Of a DNA stretch of 50,676 bases, positions 32,466-40,234 are shown piece by piece. This DNA is from an uncultured Erysipelotrichaceae bacterium (GTDB lineage Bacteria; Bacillota_I; Bacilli_A; RF39; UBA660). Position numbers and translations under genes: made by a program. Numbering within the stretch: position 1 is the stretch's first letter; every line of letters starts with the position of its first letter. The notes under the pieces were generated by a model. The model had not been told where the DNA came from. It ran no database searches and worked only from the letters and a program-made list of their open reading frames with translations. Where the stretch lies: the NCBI GenBank assembly GCA_902789425.1, contig CADANX010000005.1:1-50676 (forward strand). Reading direction: 5' to 3'.

Positions 32466-33050
32466 ATGGATGATAAAATGATTAATTTACTTGAAAAAAA
32501 TCTTGATGATATTAATAAAAATATTAATCTTGAATTTCAAAATATAATTGATTCTGAAGAGTCTTTATCAAACTTACTTAAAAATGTATTAATATTAATA
32601 ACAGACTCTTTAATAATAATTAATAATTTAGGAATGAATACATGTTTAAATATTGCTAAAATAATTGTATTTTTAGTAACAATTAACAACATAATCGAAC
32701 ATTCATCAGTTATTATAGAATCAAGAAAAATAAAAAAAAATTATAATGGATTATGTAAAAAAAGAGATTGTTTAAAAGATGAATTAGAAGTTTATAAAAG
32801 AATAAAACAAAAAGAAGAAAAAATAAAATATTTAAAAGACTTAAAAGAAAAATTAGAAACATCATATAAGTATGGATTTAATAAAGAAAAAGTAGAAAAA
32901 TATTATAAAAATAATAACTTAAATAAATTAGAAAAAAAGGGGTTTTCTAAGGAAGAAATAGCATATATTGATGAAAGGATTAAAGAAGAAAGATTAAATA
33001 AGGTTCTTGATCTAAAATTACCTATAAATAATAAGTCAAATTATGAATAA
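32466..33050 (+). CDS. Hypothetical coiled-coil protein with a hydrophobic segment
   Basis: 194 residues from ATG 32466, preceded by GAGGTGA. Helical throughout. A hydrophobic stretch at about 60-80 (NIAKIIVFLVTINNII) could enter the membrane. The rest is Lys/Glu-rich with heptad-like spacing (KKRDCLKDELEVYKRIKQKEEKIKYLKDLKEKLETSY). Family not recognised. Own -10 box at 32440-32445. Confidence 0.55.
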   Translation: MDDKMINLLEKNLDDINKNINLEFQNIIDSEESLSNLLKNVLILITDSLIIINNLGMNTCLNIAKIIVFLVTINNIIEHSSVIIESRKIKKNYNGLCKKRDCLKDELEVYKRIKQKEEKIKYLKDLKEKLETSYKYGFNKEKVEKYYKNNNLNKLEKKGFSKEEIAYIDERIKEERLNKVLDLKLPINNKSNYE

Positions 33051-33074
33051 AGCCATTTACTTTGGCTTTTTCTT
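33049..33074 (+). terminator. Intrinsic terminator
   Basis: AAAGCCA/TGGCTTT, 7-nt loop, TTT. Confidence 0.65.
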
Positions 33075-33075
33075 A

Positions 33076-33084
33076 TGCTATAAT
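33076..33084 (+). promoter_or_regulatory. Extended -10 promoter of rpsB-tsf
   Basis: TGCTATAAT, about 108 bp before the rpsB start, leaving room for a structured leader. Confidence 0.65.
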
Positions 33085-33100
33085 ACTTTTGGCTTTGAAA

Positions 33101-33175
33101 AAATACACAGACGTTGATTTATGAGCCTAGTGCCTAATGGTGGTGAGTAAAAAAGAGATGTCTGGAAGAAAAACA
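33101..33175 (+). promoter_or_regulatory. Structured rpsB leader (candidate S2 autoregulation site)
   Basis: CAGACGT (33108-33114) pairs with ATGTCTG (33158-33164; one G-T), enclosing ATGAGCCTAGTGCC and a G-rich loop (TGGTGGTGAG). It ends 10 nt before the ribosome binding site. r-protein leaders of this size in front of rpsB are known in Firmicutes; identity with that class is inferred. Confidence 0.5.
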
Positions 33176-33191
33176 AAAGGAGATGAGAAAT

Positions 33192-34184
33192 ATGGCAGTA
33201 GTTTCAATGAACTATTTATTAGAAGCTGGGGTTCACTTTGGTCACCAAACTAAAAGATGGAATCCAAAAATGAAAGAATATATCTTTACTGCAAGAGATG
33301 ATATTTACATTATCGATCTACAAAAAACTGTAGATAAAATTGAAGAAGCATATAAAGCTTTAAAAGAAATTGCAGAAAACAATGGTAAAGTACTTTTCGT
33401 AGGTACTAAAAAACAAGCTCAAGAAGCTTCAGTAGAAGAAGCAACTAGAACAGAAAGTTATTATGTTGTATCTAGATGGCTTGGTGGAACTTTAACTAAC
33501 TTTAGAACAATCAGAAGAAGAATTAATCGTTTAGAACAAATCGAAAAAATGGAAGCTAACGGAACATTCGAAGCACTTCCTAAAAAAGAAGTTATTAAAA
33601 TCAAAAAAGAATATGAAAAATTAAATACTAATTTATGTGGTATTAGAAATATGAAAAAATTACCTGATGCTTTAATTATTGTAGATCCTAAAAAAGAATA
33701 CAATGCAATTAAAGAAGCAAGAAGACTTAATATTCCAGTATTTGGTATTGTAGATACTAACTGTGATCCAGATATGGTTGATTATGTAATTCCTGGTAAT
33801 GATGATGCAGTAAGAGCTGTTAAAGTTGTTCTTGGAGTTCTTGCAAATGCAATTAATGAAGCACAAGGTAGAGAACTTGTTGATTATGTAACTGAAGAAG
33901 ATAAGATTAAAGAAAAAGACGAAGTTAAAGAAATTAAAAAAGAAGAAAAGAAAGAAACTAAAAAAGTAGAAAAAACTAAAGAAGTTAAAGAAGAAAAGAA
34001 AGAAGTAAAAAAAGAAACTAAAAAAGCTGAGAAGAAAGAAACTGTTAAAAAAGAAAGCAAAGCCAATGATAAAGAAGATTTATCTAAAAAAACAGTTGCT
34101 GAATTAAAAGCAATAGCTAAAGAAAAGAAAATCGAAGGCTATAGCAAAATGAAAAAAGATGAGCTTTTAGAAGCTTTAAAGTAA
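33192..34184 (+). CDS. rpsB: Ribosomal protein S2 with a C-terminal SAP/Rho_N-like extension
   Basis: 330 residues. ATG 33192 gives [20 protein letters not shown], matching the usual S2 start, with AAAGGAGATG upstream; an ATG at 33183 lies inside the ribosome binding site. The core (1 to ~230) has all S2 marks: [67 protein letters not shown]. It is followed by ~60 residues of Lys/Glu-rich low complexity and, at about 296-330, a helix-loop-helix ([14 protein letters not shown]... [11 protein letters not shown]) like the SAP or Rho N-terminal motif. Normal S2 is about 230-250 residues. tsf follows 22 bp later. Confidence 0.96.
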   Translation: MAVVSMNYLLEAGVHFGHQTKRWNPKMKEYIFTARDDIYIIDLQKTVDKIEEAYKALKEIAENNGKVLFVGTKKQAQEASVEEATRTESYYVVSRWLGGTLTNFRTIRRRINRLEQIEKMEANGTFEALPKKEVIKIKKEYEKLNTNLCGIRNMKKLPDALIIVDPKKEYNAIKEARRLNIPVFGIVDTNCDPDMVDYVIPGNDDAVRAVKVVLGVLANAINEAQGRELVDYVTEEDKIKEKDEVKEIKKEEKKETKKVEKTKEVKEEKKEVKKETKKAEKKETVKKESKANDKEDLSKKTVAELKAIAKEKKIEGYSKMKKDELLEALK

Positions 34185-34206
34185 GAATCTAAAAGGAGAA
34201 TATAAT

Positions 34207-35076
34207 ATGGATGCTAGTTTATTAAAAAAATTAAAAGATATGAGTGGTGCTGGTCTAATGGATTGTAAAAAAGCATTAGAAGCATCAAATGATAATATAG
34301 ATGAAGCAATTGCTTATCTAAGAGAAAAAGGTATCTCTAAAGCTGCTAAAAAAGCAGATAGAATAGCAGTTGAAGGTATAGCAAATGTTATTATTAATGG
34401 TAACGATGCTGTAATTTATGAAGTTAATTGTGAAACTGACTTTGTATCAGCTAATGAAAAATTCAAAAACTTAGTTAATACAATCGGTGAAACATTAATT
34501 AAAAATGATGTAAAAACTAATGAAGAAGCTTTAAAACTTCCAGTTGGTGAAGAAACACTAAATGATGTAATTATAAATACTACAGCAACAATGGGTGAAA
34601 AAATGGATTTAAGAAGATTCGAAAGAATTACTAAATCTGATAATGAAGTATTTGGTGATTACATTCATATGGGTGGAAAAATGGCAGCTTTAATCGTTCT
34701 TGAAGGAACTAAAGAAGAAGTTGCAAAAGACATAGCAATGCATCTAACAGCAATGAGCCCATCTTATATAAGAAGAGAAGATGTTCCTGCTGATGAAGTA
34801 GAAAAAGAAATGGAAATCTTAAAAACTCAAGCTATGAATGAAGGTAAACCTGCTGAAATAGCTGAAAAGATGGTTCAAGGTAGAATTGGTAAATTCTATA
34901 AAGAAATTTGTTTAGAAGAACAAGAATTTGTTAAAAATTCTGATATGACTGTACTTGAATATGCTAAAAGCAATGATTCAGTAATTAAACAAATGGTTAG
35001 ATATGCAGTAGGCGAAGGAATGGAAAAGAAAGAAGAAAACTTTGCTGAAGAAGTTATGAAACAAATAAAAGGATAG
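34207..35076 (+). CDS. tsf: Elongation factor Ts
   Basis: 289 residues, normal length. UBA-like N-terminal domain (LLKKLKDMSGAGLMDCKKALEAS), the EF-Tu contact TDFVSANEKFK (typical TDFV motif), and dimer-like core domains. It exchanges GDP for GTP on EF-Tu. It follows rpsB in the classical order with AAAGGAGAA before ATG. Confidence 0.97.
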   Translation: MDASLLKKLKDMSGAGLMDCKKALEASNDNIDEAIAYLREKGISKAAKKADRIAVEGIANVIINGNDAVIYEVNCETDFVSANEKFKNLVNTIGETLIKNDVKTNEEALKLPVGEETLNDVIINTTATMGEKMDLRRFERITKSDNEVFGDYIHMGGKMAALIVLEGTKEEVAKDIAMHLTAMSPSYIRREDVPADEVEKEMEILKTQAMNEGKPAEIAEKMVQGRIGKFYKEICLEEQEFVKNSDMTVLEYAKSNDSVIKQMVRYAVGEGMEKKEENFAEEVMKQIKG

Positions 35077-35093
35077 TAAATATCCTTTTTTTA
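35067..35093 (+). terminator. Terminator of rpsB-tsf
   Basis: AAAAGGATA/TATCCTTTT, 5-nt loop, T run; overlaps the last codons of tsf. Confidence 0.8.
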
Positions 35094-35097
35094 TTTC

Positions 35098-35126
35098 TTG
35101 ACTATTATATACTATAGTTATATAAT
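35098..35126 (+). promoter_or_regulatory. Near-consensus promoter for the two paralogous genes
   Basis: TTGACT (35098-35103), 17-bp spacer, TATAAT (35121-35126). Confidence 0.75.
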
Positions 35127-35155
35127 ATATCATGCTTATTTTAAGGGGTGTTTTT

Positions 35156-36469
35156 ATGGAAAAATTTGAAAAATTTGAAAATTATTTATTATTAAAAATA
35201 AGAGAATTAAATGATGATATAGCTACTATTATTTTTGAAAGAGATAAATATTATTATGATTATAGTAATAAAGTTCATAATGAAGATGAATCTTATAGTC
35301 TATTTAGATTTGATTCAGATAAAGTAATAAAATTATATCAAGATTTATTCTATGATATTTTACTTGAAAGAATAAATGCTAAAAAAGTAGTAGAGGAACA
35401 CAATATGGTTGTTGCTTTATTTGGTGCTCATAATGGAGATTTTGAAAAACTTTTAAAAGCAATCGAAGAAAAAGGTATTGATTATGAAAAAGTAAAAGAA
35501 AATGCTATTATTTTTAATATTTGTAAATGTTTTAGACGCTGTTTTGAAACAGAAAATCCGGACGAAAGAGAACAAAAAATTCTTGATATTTATCATAAGC
35601 AAGAAGAATATGTTGATGTTTTAAATTATTTCGAATCATTAGATTGTGATCAAATAGAATTAACATGTTCATATAAGAATGTTGTTGAAAAAATAGAATC
35701 ATACAATCCTAATTCAAGAGAACTTAATAAAATAATAAGCACTTTATTAAATAACTATTTAAAAATATCAAATGAAGGTAAAGATGTTAGTAATGCTAAA
35801 GAAATAGATTATTATGCAGAAATTGCAACTTTATTAAAAGATTATAAAGTAGAATCTATTGATGATCTTTCTGAAGATGAATTATATGTATTAATTAAAA
35901 AAATTGGTTTTAGTGAAAAGAGTATTGATAAAATTAGAAATTTAAAAAATACCGAAGAAAAAGAAGAAGTAGTAAATATTAATATTGAATCAGGACTTGA
36001 CACTTATGAAAGAAAAGAAGAAATTAATAAAGAATTAAAAGCTATTTTATCTGAATACTTTGATTTAAAAGATATGCATTTAAAAAGATTTCTAAGTAGA
36101 AAAGAGACTAATACTGTATTAATAGCACTAAATAGACTTGGATATAAAGAAGATGCAATTAGAGACTTTATTTGGGAAAATGAAGCATTATTAAATCAAG
36201 AACAATTAATTATAAAATGTAATTATATAAAAGAAAAAGCTGAATTTTATTCATCTAAATATGGTTTTGAAAAAGAATATAATGACTTTTTAGAATACTA
36301 TAATGGTTATTTTGAAACAAAAGATGAAGAAGAAAAAGCTATTTACTTAGATTTTCTTGAATTATCATATAATGAAATAAATTCCTTCTTAAACTCAATT
36401 CCAAGAACATATGAATATGAAATGAGTAAAAGTAATGATAAAAACTTTACTTTAAAAAAAGAAATGTAA
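35156..36469 (+). CDS. Unknown protein, paralogue A (between tsf and frr)
   Basis: 437 residues from ATG 35156 (AAGGGGTG ribosome binding site). Helical, acidic, no signal or membrane segment. The N-terminal ~260 residues are weakly similar to paralogue B. The C-terminal ~150 residues (from VNINIESGLDTYERKEEINKELK) are strongly shared with B: SEYFDLKDMHLKRFLSRKET, IRDFIW, NYIKEKAEFYSSKYGFE, DFLEYYNGYFE, PRTYEYEMS. Family not recognised. It lies where pyrH often sits between tsf and frr. A promoter of its own suggests regulation apart from tsf. Confidence 0.6.
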   Translation: MEKFEKFENYLLLKIRELNDDIATIIFERDKYYYDYSNKVHNEDESYSLFRFDSDKVIKLYQDLFYDILLERINAKKVVEEHNMVVALFGAHNGDFEKLLKAIEEKGIDYEKVKENAIIFNICKCFRRCFETENPDEREQKILDIYHKQEEYVDVLNYFESLDCDQIELTCSYKNVVEKIESYNPNSRELNKIISTLLNNYLKISNEGKDVSNAKEIDYYAEIATLLKDYKVESIDDLSEDELYVLIKKIGFSEKSIDKIRNLKNTEEKEEVVNINIESGLDTYERKEEINKELKAILSEYFDLKDMHLKRFLSRKETNTVLIALNRLGYKEDAIRDFIWENEALLNQEQLIIKCNYIKEKAEFYSSKYGFEKEYNDFLEYYNGYFETKDEEEKAIYLDFLELSYNEINSFLNSIPRTYEYEMSKSNDKNFTLKKEM

Positions 36470-36481
36470 GATGGTGATTAT

Positions 36482-37837
36482 ATGGAAGAAGAAATATTAA
36501 AGTATAGAACTCACATTGATGAGAAAGTAAATGAAAAATGTGATGTAATTTCAGATTATATTTATAATTTTGATAGACATTCATATGATAATTACAGAGA
36601 TAATTCTGTAATTTTAACTGATGTTAAGTTTTATAAATATTTAGAATTAAAATTAGGAAAAAAAGAGATGAATAATCTTTTTAATGAAATACTTAGAGAT
36701 GTAATACATAATAGAGTAGATATAAATGAAATTTTTGAAAGAATTAATAGTATTAAAAATGTTTATAATAATAAAGAAGAAGACTCTATATCAGCTAGAA
36801 AATGGTTAATTGATAATAATGTTTCTTTAAATGAATTAGATTATTTATATTTAGTTAATCATATAAGTTCTGCATATAAATTCTTTATTGATCATCCAAA
36901 AGAATGTGAAGTAGTAACTAAAGCACATAAAGAATTAAATTATTATATAAGTGTTTATAATGTTTTTTCAAAAGAAAATAAGATTTTGTTAGAATGTTCT
37001 TATAAAGATTTTATTTTTGAACTAAATAATTATTCAAATAAATATAAAGAATTATATGATTTATTTAATGAATTTATTAAAAGAAGTGTTAATACAAAAA
37101 ATAATTTAGGAAAAGATATTTTTTCTTTAGAATTTGATAATATTTATATAACTAGTGAAGACGCTTTAAAACATTATGAAGAATTATATGAATTATTAGA
37201 TGAACTAAATATTACATCTTTAGATAATCTTGATATAGATGAACTAATTTATGTACTAGAAAGATTTGGTTTTAGAAATGATGTTATAAATGGAATAACT
37301 ACATATTTAACAAATGAAGAGTCAACAAATAGTATTAATGTTAATATTAATATTGATTCTGGTCTTGATGAATATGAAAAAAAATCAGAATTAAATAAAA
37401 AATTAAGAGAAATATTAAGTGAATACTTTGATTTAAAAGATATGCATTTAAAAAGATTTTTAAGTAGAAAAGAAACAAATCTAGTATTAAGTATTTTAAG
37501 AGAACTATCTTATCCAGAAAGTACAATAAGAGATTTTATATGGACTAATGAAACTATGCTTAGTGACGAAATGTTAATTGTTAAGTGTAATTATATTAAA
37601 GATAAAGCAGAGTTTTATTCATCTAAATATGGTTTTGAAAGAGAATTTAGTGACTTTTTAGAATATTATAATGGTTACTTTGAATCAAAAACAAAAGAAG
37701 ATAAAGAATTATATTTAGAATTTCTTGAAGTATCATATAATGATATTAAATCAATTATGAATTTAGTTCCAAGAACTTATGAATATGAATTATCTATGAG
37801 TAATAAGAAATTAAACTTAATATTAAAAAAAGACTAA
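36482..37837 (+). CDS. Unknown protein, paralogue B
   Basis: 451 residues, 12 bp after paralogue A, so one operon. Helical. The C-terminal domain begins at INVNINIDSGLDEYEKKSELNKKLRE and repeats the blocks of A (SEYFDLKDMHLKRFLSRKET, NYIKDKAEFYSSKYGFE, DFLEYYNGYFE, PRTYEYELS). The N-terminal half is diverged. Gene duplication is certain from the sequence; the function is not known. The contrast between a conserved C-terminus and free N-terminus suggests a shared binding surface with different partners. Confidence 0.6.
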   Translation: MEEEILKYRTHIDEKVNEKCDVISDYIYNFDRHSYDNYRDNSVILTDVKFYKYLELKLGKKEMNNLFNEILRDVIHNRVDINEIFERINSIKNVYNNKEEDSISARKWLIDNNVSLNELDYLYLVNHISSAYKFFIDHPKECEVVTKAHKELNYYISVYNVFSKENKILLECSYKDFIFELNNYSNKYKELYDLFNEFIKRSVNTKNNLGKDIFSLEFDNIYITSEDALKHYEELYELLDELNITSLDNLDIDELIYVLERFGFRNDVINGITTYLTNEESTNSINVNINIDSGLDEYEKKSELNKKLREILSEYFDLKDMHLKRFLSRKETNLVLSILRELSYPESTIRDFIWTNETMLSDEMLIVKCNYIKDKAEFYSSKYGFEREFSDFLEYYNGYFESKTKEDKELYLEFLEVSYNDIKSIMNLVPRTYEYELSMSNKKLNLILKKD

Positions 37838-37840
37838 ATC

Positions 37841-37862
37841 ACATATTGAAAAATATGTTTTT
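37841..37862 (+). terminator. Intrinsic terminator
   Basis: ACATATT/AATATGT around GAAA, then TTTT. A possible -10 (TATAGT 37864-37869) for frr follows at once. Confidence 0.7.
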
Positions 37863-37898
37863 ATATAGTAAAATTATCTTAAATGAGAGGGAAAGAAA

Positions 37899-38441
37899 AT
37901 GGATGAAATTTTATTAGAAGCAGAAGAAAAAATGGGTAAAGCCGTTGAAAACTTACAAAATAGATTTACAAAAGTAAATACTGGAAGAGCAAATCCAAGT
38001 ATGCTTGATGGAATAAAAGTTAATTATTATGGTGCAGATACACCACTTAATCAACTTGCAACTATATCAGTTCCAGAAGCTAGAAAACTTCAAATTAAAC
38101 CATTTGATAAAAGCTCTGTTCAAGATATAGTAAAAGCTATTTATGAAGCAGATTTAGGTTTAACACCAAATGATACTGGTGATGTTATATTTATAGCTAT
38201 TCCAGAACTTACTGAAGAAAGAAGAAAAGAACTTGTTAAACAAATTAAAAAAATGTCTGAAGAAGCTAAAATTGCTTTAAGAAATATTAGACAAGATGCT
38301 AATAGCAAAGTAAAAGCTTTAGAACTTAATGAAGATGAAGAAAAAGCTTTAGAAAAAGAAGTTCAAGATTTAATAAATGAATATAATAAAAATGTAGATG
38401 AAAAAACATCACAAAAAGAAAAAGATTTAATGACTATTTAG
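37899..38441 (+). CDS. frr: Ribosome recycling factor
   Basis: 180 residues. Typical RRF: FTKVNTGRANPSMLDGIKVNYYG (conserved T-G-R-A), ISVPEARKLQIKPFD, LGLTPNDTGDVI, LTEERRKELVK, ALRNIRQDA. Works with EF-G to split post-termination ribosomes. ATG after GAGAGGG. Confidence 0.97.
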   Translation: MDEILLEAEEKMGKAVENLQNRFTKVNTGRANPSMLDGIKVNYYGADTPLNQLATISVPEARKLQIKPFDKSSVQDIVKAIYEADLGLTPNDTGDVIFIAIPELTEERRKELVKQIKKMSEEAKIALRNIRQDANSKVKALELNEDEEKALEKEVQDLINEYNKNVDEKTSQKEKDLMTI

Positions 38442-38444
38442 TGT

Positions 38445-38473
38445 AAAGTTACATATATTGTAACTTTTTTTTA
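38445..38473 (+). terminator. Terminator of frr
   Basis: AAAGTTACA/TGTAACTTT, 5-nt loop, T run. Confidence 0.85.
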
Positions 38474-38484
38474 TTATTTTTGTT

Positions 38485-38490
38485 TATAAT
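38485..38490 (+). promoter_or_regulatory. -10 box of the lipoprotein gene
   Basis: TATAAT, 17 bp before ATG 38508. Confidence 0.5.
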
Positions 38491-38507
38491 AATAATAGGA
38501 GGAAAAA

Positions 38508-38978
38508 ATGAAGAATTTAAAGAAATTATTTTTAGGAGTATTTTTATTTATGGCAGTTATATCTGTAACTGGATGTGGAACAAAAAAAGCCATTACTGCT
38601 GATACATTTAAAACAAAAATGGAAACAAAAAAATATGTAGTTCAAGATGCTAGTTCACAATTTGAAAGCAATGAACAAATAAAAAAAGTTTTTCTTGCTT
38701 TAAATAGTGCATCATCTTATCAAATAGAATTTTATGAAATAGATACAGTTGATAATGCTGTGGAATTTTATACAAATAATAAACTTATATTTCAACAATC
38801 AAAATCAAGTGGAAATATTGAAACAAATGTTGATTTGAAGAATAATTCAAAATATACATTAGAATCAAATGGTATGTATAAATTAATATCTAGAATTGAT
38901 AAAACAGTTATATATGTAAATACTTCATCAAAAAATAAAAAAGAAATTAATAAAGTAGTAAAAGAACTTGGTTATTAA
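38508..38978 (+). CDS. Small lipoprotein, unknown function
   Basis: 156 residues. Signal with lipobox (LFLGVFLFMAVISVTGCG; lipid-carrying Cys23). The mature part is polar and mixed alpha/beta (YQIEFYEIDTVDNAVEFYTNNKLIFQQ ... YKLISRIDKTVIYVNTS), a compact ~130-residue domain. Strong AGGAGG. Single-gene unit between frr and the CotE homologue. Family not recognised. Confidence 0.65.
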   Translation: MKNLKKLFLGVFLFMAVISVTGCGTKKAITADTFKTKMETKKYVVQDASSQFESNEQIKKVFLALNSASSYQIEFYEIDTVDNAVEFYTNNKLIFQQSKSSGNIETNVDLKNNSKYTLESNGMYKLISRIDKTVIYVNTSSKNKKEINKVVKELGY

Positions 38979-38994
38979 AAAGTTCTTTTTTTTG
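38960..38994 (+). terminator. Intrinsic terminator
   Basis: AAAAGAACTT/AAGTTCTTTT, 10-nt loop, T run; starts within the last codons. Confidence 0.75.
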
Positions 38995-39006
38995 GGCACA
39001 TATTTT

Positions 39007-39012
39007 TATAAT
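39007..39012 (+). promoter_or_regulatory. -10 box of the CotE-like gene
   Basis: TATAAT, 31 bp before ATG 39044. Confidence 0.45.
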
Positions 39013-39043
39013 TAGCATAGATTAAATTAGGAGGAGATAAAAT

Positions 39044-39568
39044 ATGGCTTATAAGGAAATAGTAACAAAAGCAGTTGTTGGAAAGGGTAAGAAATATTTT
39101 AAAAACAAATATAGTGTTGAAACACAAGATATTCCAAGTACAATATTAGGATGCTGGATTATTAATCATAAATTCAATGGATATGAAAAAAGTAATAATG
39201 TTATTGTTGATGGATCATTTGATATAAATATTTGGTATTCAACAGAAAATGATACAAAAACAAATGTAATTAATAAGACAATTAAATATAATGAAGAAAT
39301 AGTTGTAAAAGATAAACTTGATGTAGATTTTTCAAATAATGAAATAGTAGTTCGTGCTTTATCACAGCCAGCATGTTCAAATGTAGTAGTTGAAAATAAT
39401 ATGATTTCATTTGATATAGAAAAAGAACTTGGTATTGAAGTAGTAGGTGATACAGTTGTTAAAATAGCAGTAGAAGATAATATAGATAATTGGGAAGTTT
39501 TAGATGAAGAAGATAAAACAATTGATGAGCAAATTGATGAAGAAGTGAAAGAAGAATTTTTAGACTAG
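39044..39568 (+). CDS. CotE-like spore coat morphogenetic protein homologue
   Basis: 174 residues. The start YKEIVTKAVVGKGKKYF, then IPSTILGCWIINHKFNGY, VDGSFDINIWYSTENDTKTNVI and VVGDTVVKIAV follow the order and wording of Bacillus CotE (YREIITKAVVAKGRKF, SSILGGWIINHK, YDINVWYS, TK). The acidic tail (DEEDKTIDEQIDEEVKEEF) is also CotE-like. CotE organises the outer spore coat. No other sporulation gene is seen in this window, so whether the organism forms spores is open. AGGAGG before ATG. Confidence 0.82.
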   Translation: MAYKEIVTKAVVGKGKKYFKNKYSVETQDIPSTILGCWIINHKFNGYEKSNNVIVDGSFDINIWYSTENDTKTNVINKTIKYNEEIVVKDKLDVDFSNNEIVVRALSQPACSNVVVENNMISFDIEKELGIEVVGDTVVKIAVEDNIDNWEVLDEEDKTIDEQIDEEVKEEFLD

Positions 39569-39607
39569 TGTTAACAAAAAAATGTTGACACTTCTTCTTT
39601 TTTATAG
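39568..39607 (+). terminator. Terminator overlapping the rpsP promoter
   Basis: GTGTTAAC/GTTGACAC (one T-G pair), 8-nt A-rich loop, then a C/T-rich tract. The 3' arm contains the TTGACA of the next promoter. Confidence 0.6.
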
Positions 39608-39613
39608 TAATAT
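39585..39613 (+). promoter_or_regulatory. Near-consensus promoter of rpsP-khpA
   Basis: TTGACA, 17-bp spacer, TAATAT. Confidence 0.75.
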
Positions 39614-39640
39614 ATTTAAAGACAAAAGAAGGAGGATATC

Positions 39641-39904
39641 ATGGTAAAAATTAGATTAAAAAGAATGGGTGCTAAGAAAAGACCATTTTACAGATTAGTT
39701 GCTGCTGATTCAAGAAGTCCTAGAGATGGAAGATTTATCGAAACTCTTGGAACTTATAATCCACTTGATGGAAAAGTTGAAATCAAAGAAGATTTAGTTT
39801 TAGAATGGTTAAGTAAAGGTGCTATTCCTACTGATACTGCAAGAAGTTTATTATCTAAATCAGGAGTTATGAAAAAATTTGCTGATTCAAAGAAAGGTAA
39901 TTAA
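39641..39904 (+). CDS. rpsP: Ribosomal protein S16
   Basis: 87 residues; [41 protein letters not shown] is diagnostic. 30S assembly protein. AGGAGG and strong promoter; khpA starts 2 bp after the stop, the classical rpsP-ylqC order. Confidence 0.97.
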   Translation: MVKIRLKRMGAKKRPFYRLVAADSRSPRDGRFIETLGTYNPLDGKVEIKEDLVLEWLSKGAIPTDTARSLLSKSGVMKKFADSKKGN

Positions 39905-39906
39905 TT

Positions 39907-40149
39907 ATGTCATTATTAGATTTAACTTTAACAATTGTAAAATCTTTAGTTGAGGATGCTGATTCTGTAACAGCAAAAGAATTTGAAGAAGATAACGGTG
40001 TTGTAATTGAGGTTATGGTTCCTGAAGCTTCAGCTGGAGGAGTAATAGGAAAAGACGGAAAAATCGTTAATTCTATTAGAACTGTAGTTCAAGCAAGTTC
40101 TTACCTTAAAGATAATAAAAAAGTTAAAATAAATATTAATGTTTTTTAA
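39907..40149 (+). CDS. khpA: KH-domain RNA-binding protein KhpA (YlqC)
   Basis: 80 residues; one KH domain with the GxxG loop (GGVIGKDGKIVNSIRTVVQ). It follows rpsP, as in other Firmicutes. Binds RNA, often with a KhpB partner. Translation is probably coupled to rpsP. Confidence 0.92.
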   Translation: MSLLDLTLTIVKSLVEDADSVTAKEFEEDNGVVIEVMVPEASAGGVIGKDGKIVNSIRTVVQASSYLKDNKKVKININVF

Positions 40150-40182
40150 AAGTAGAATAAGTGTCTTTATTCTACTTTTTTG
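40148..40182 (+). terminator. Terminator of rpsP-khpA
   Basis: A 13-bp stem, AAAAGTAGAATAA (40148-40160) with TTATTCTACTTTT (40167-40179), 6-nt loop, T run. Confidence 0.85.
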
Positions 40183-40211
40183 TTGTTATTATGCCAAAAA
40201 GAATATATAAT
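40183..40211 (+). promoter_or_regulatory. Promoter of dnaB-dnaI
   Basis: TTGTTA (40183-40188), 17-bp spacer, TATAAT (40206-40211), placed right behind the previous terminator. Confidence 0.65.
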
Positions 40212-40234
40212 ATATAAAAAGGATGGTGATAGTC

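Noticed and set aside
33884-34066. Minus-strand frame opposite the S2 extension
   Set aside because: Low-complexity mirror of the Lys/Glu-rich coding sequence.
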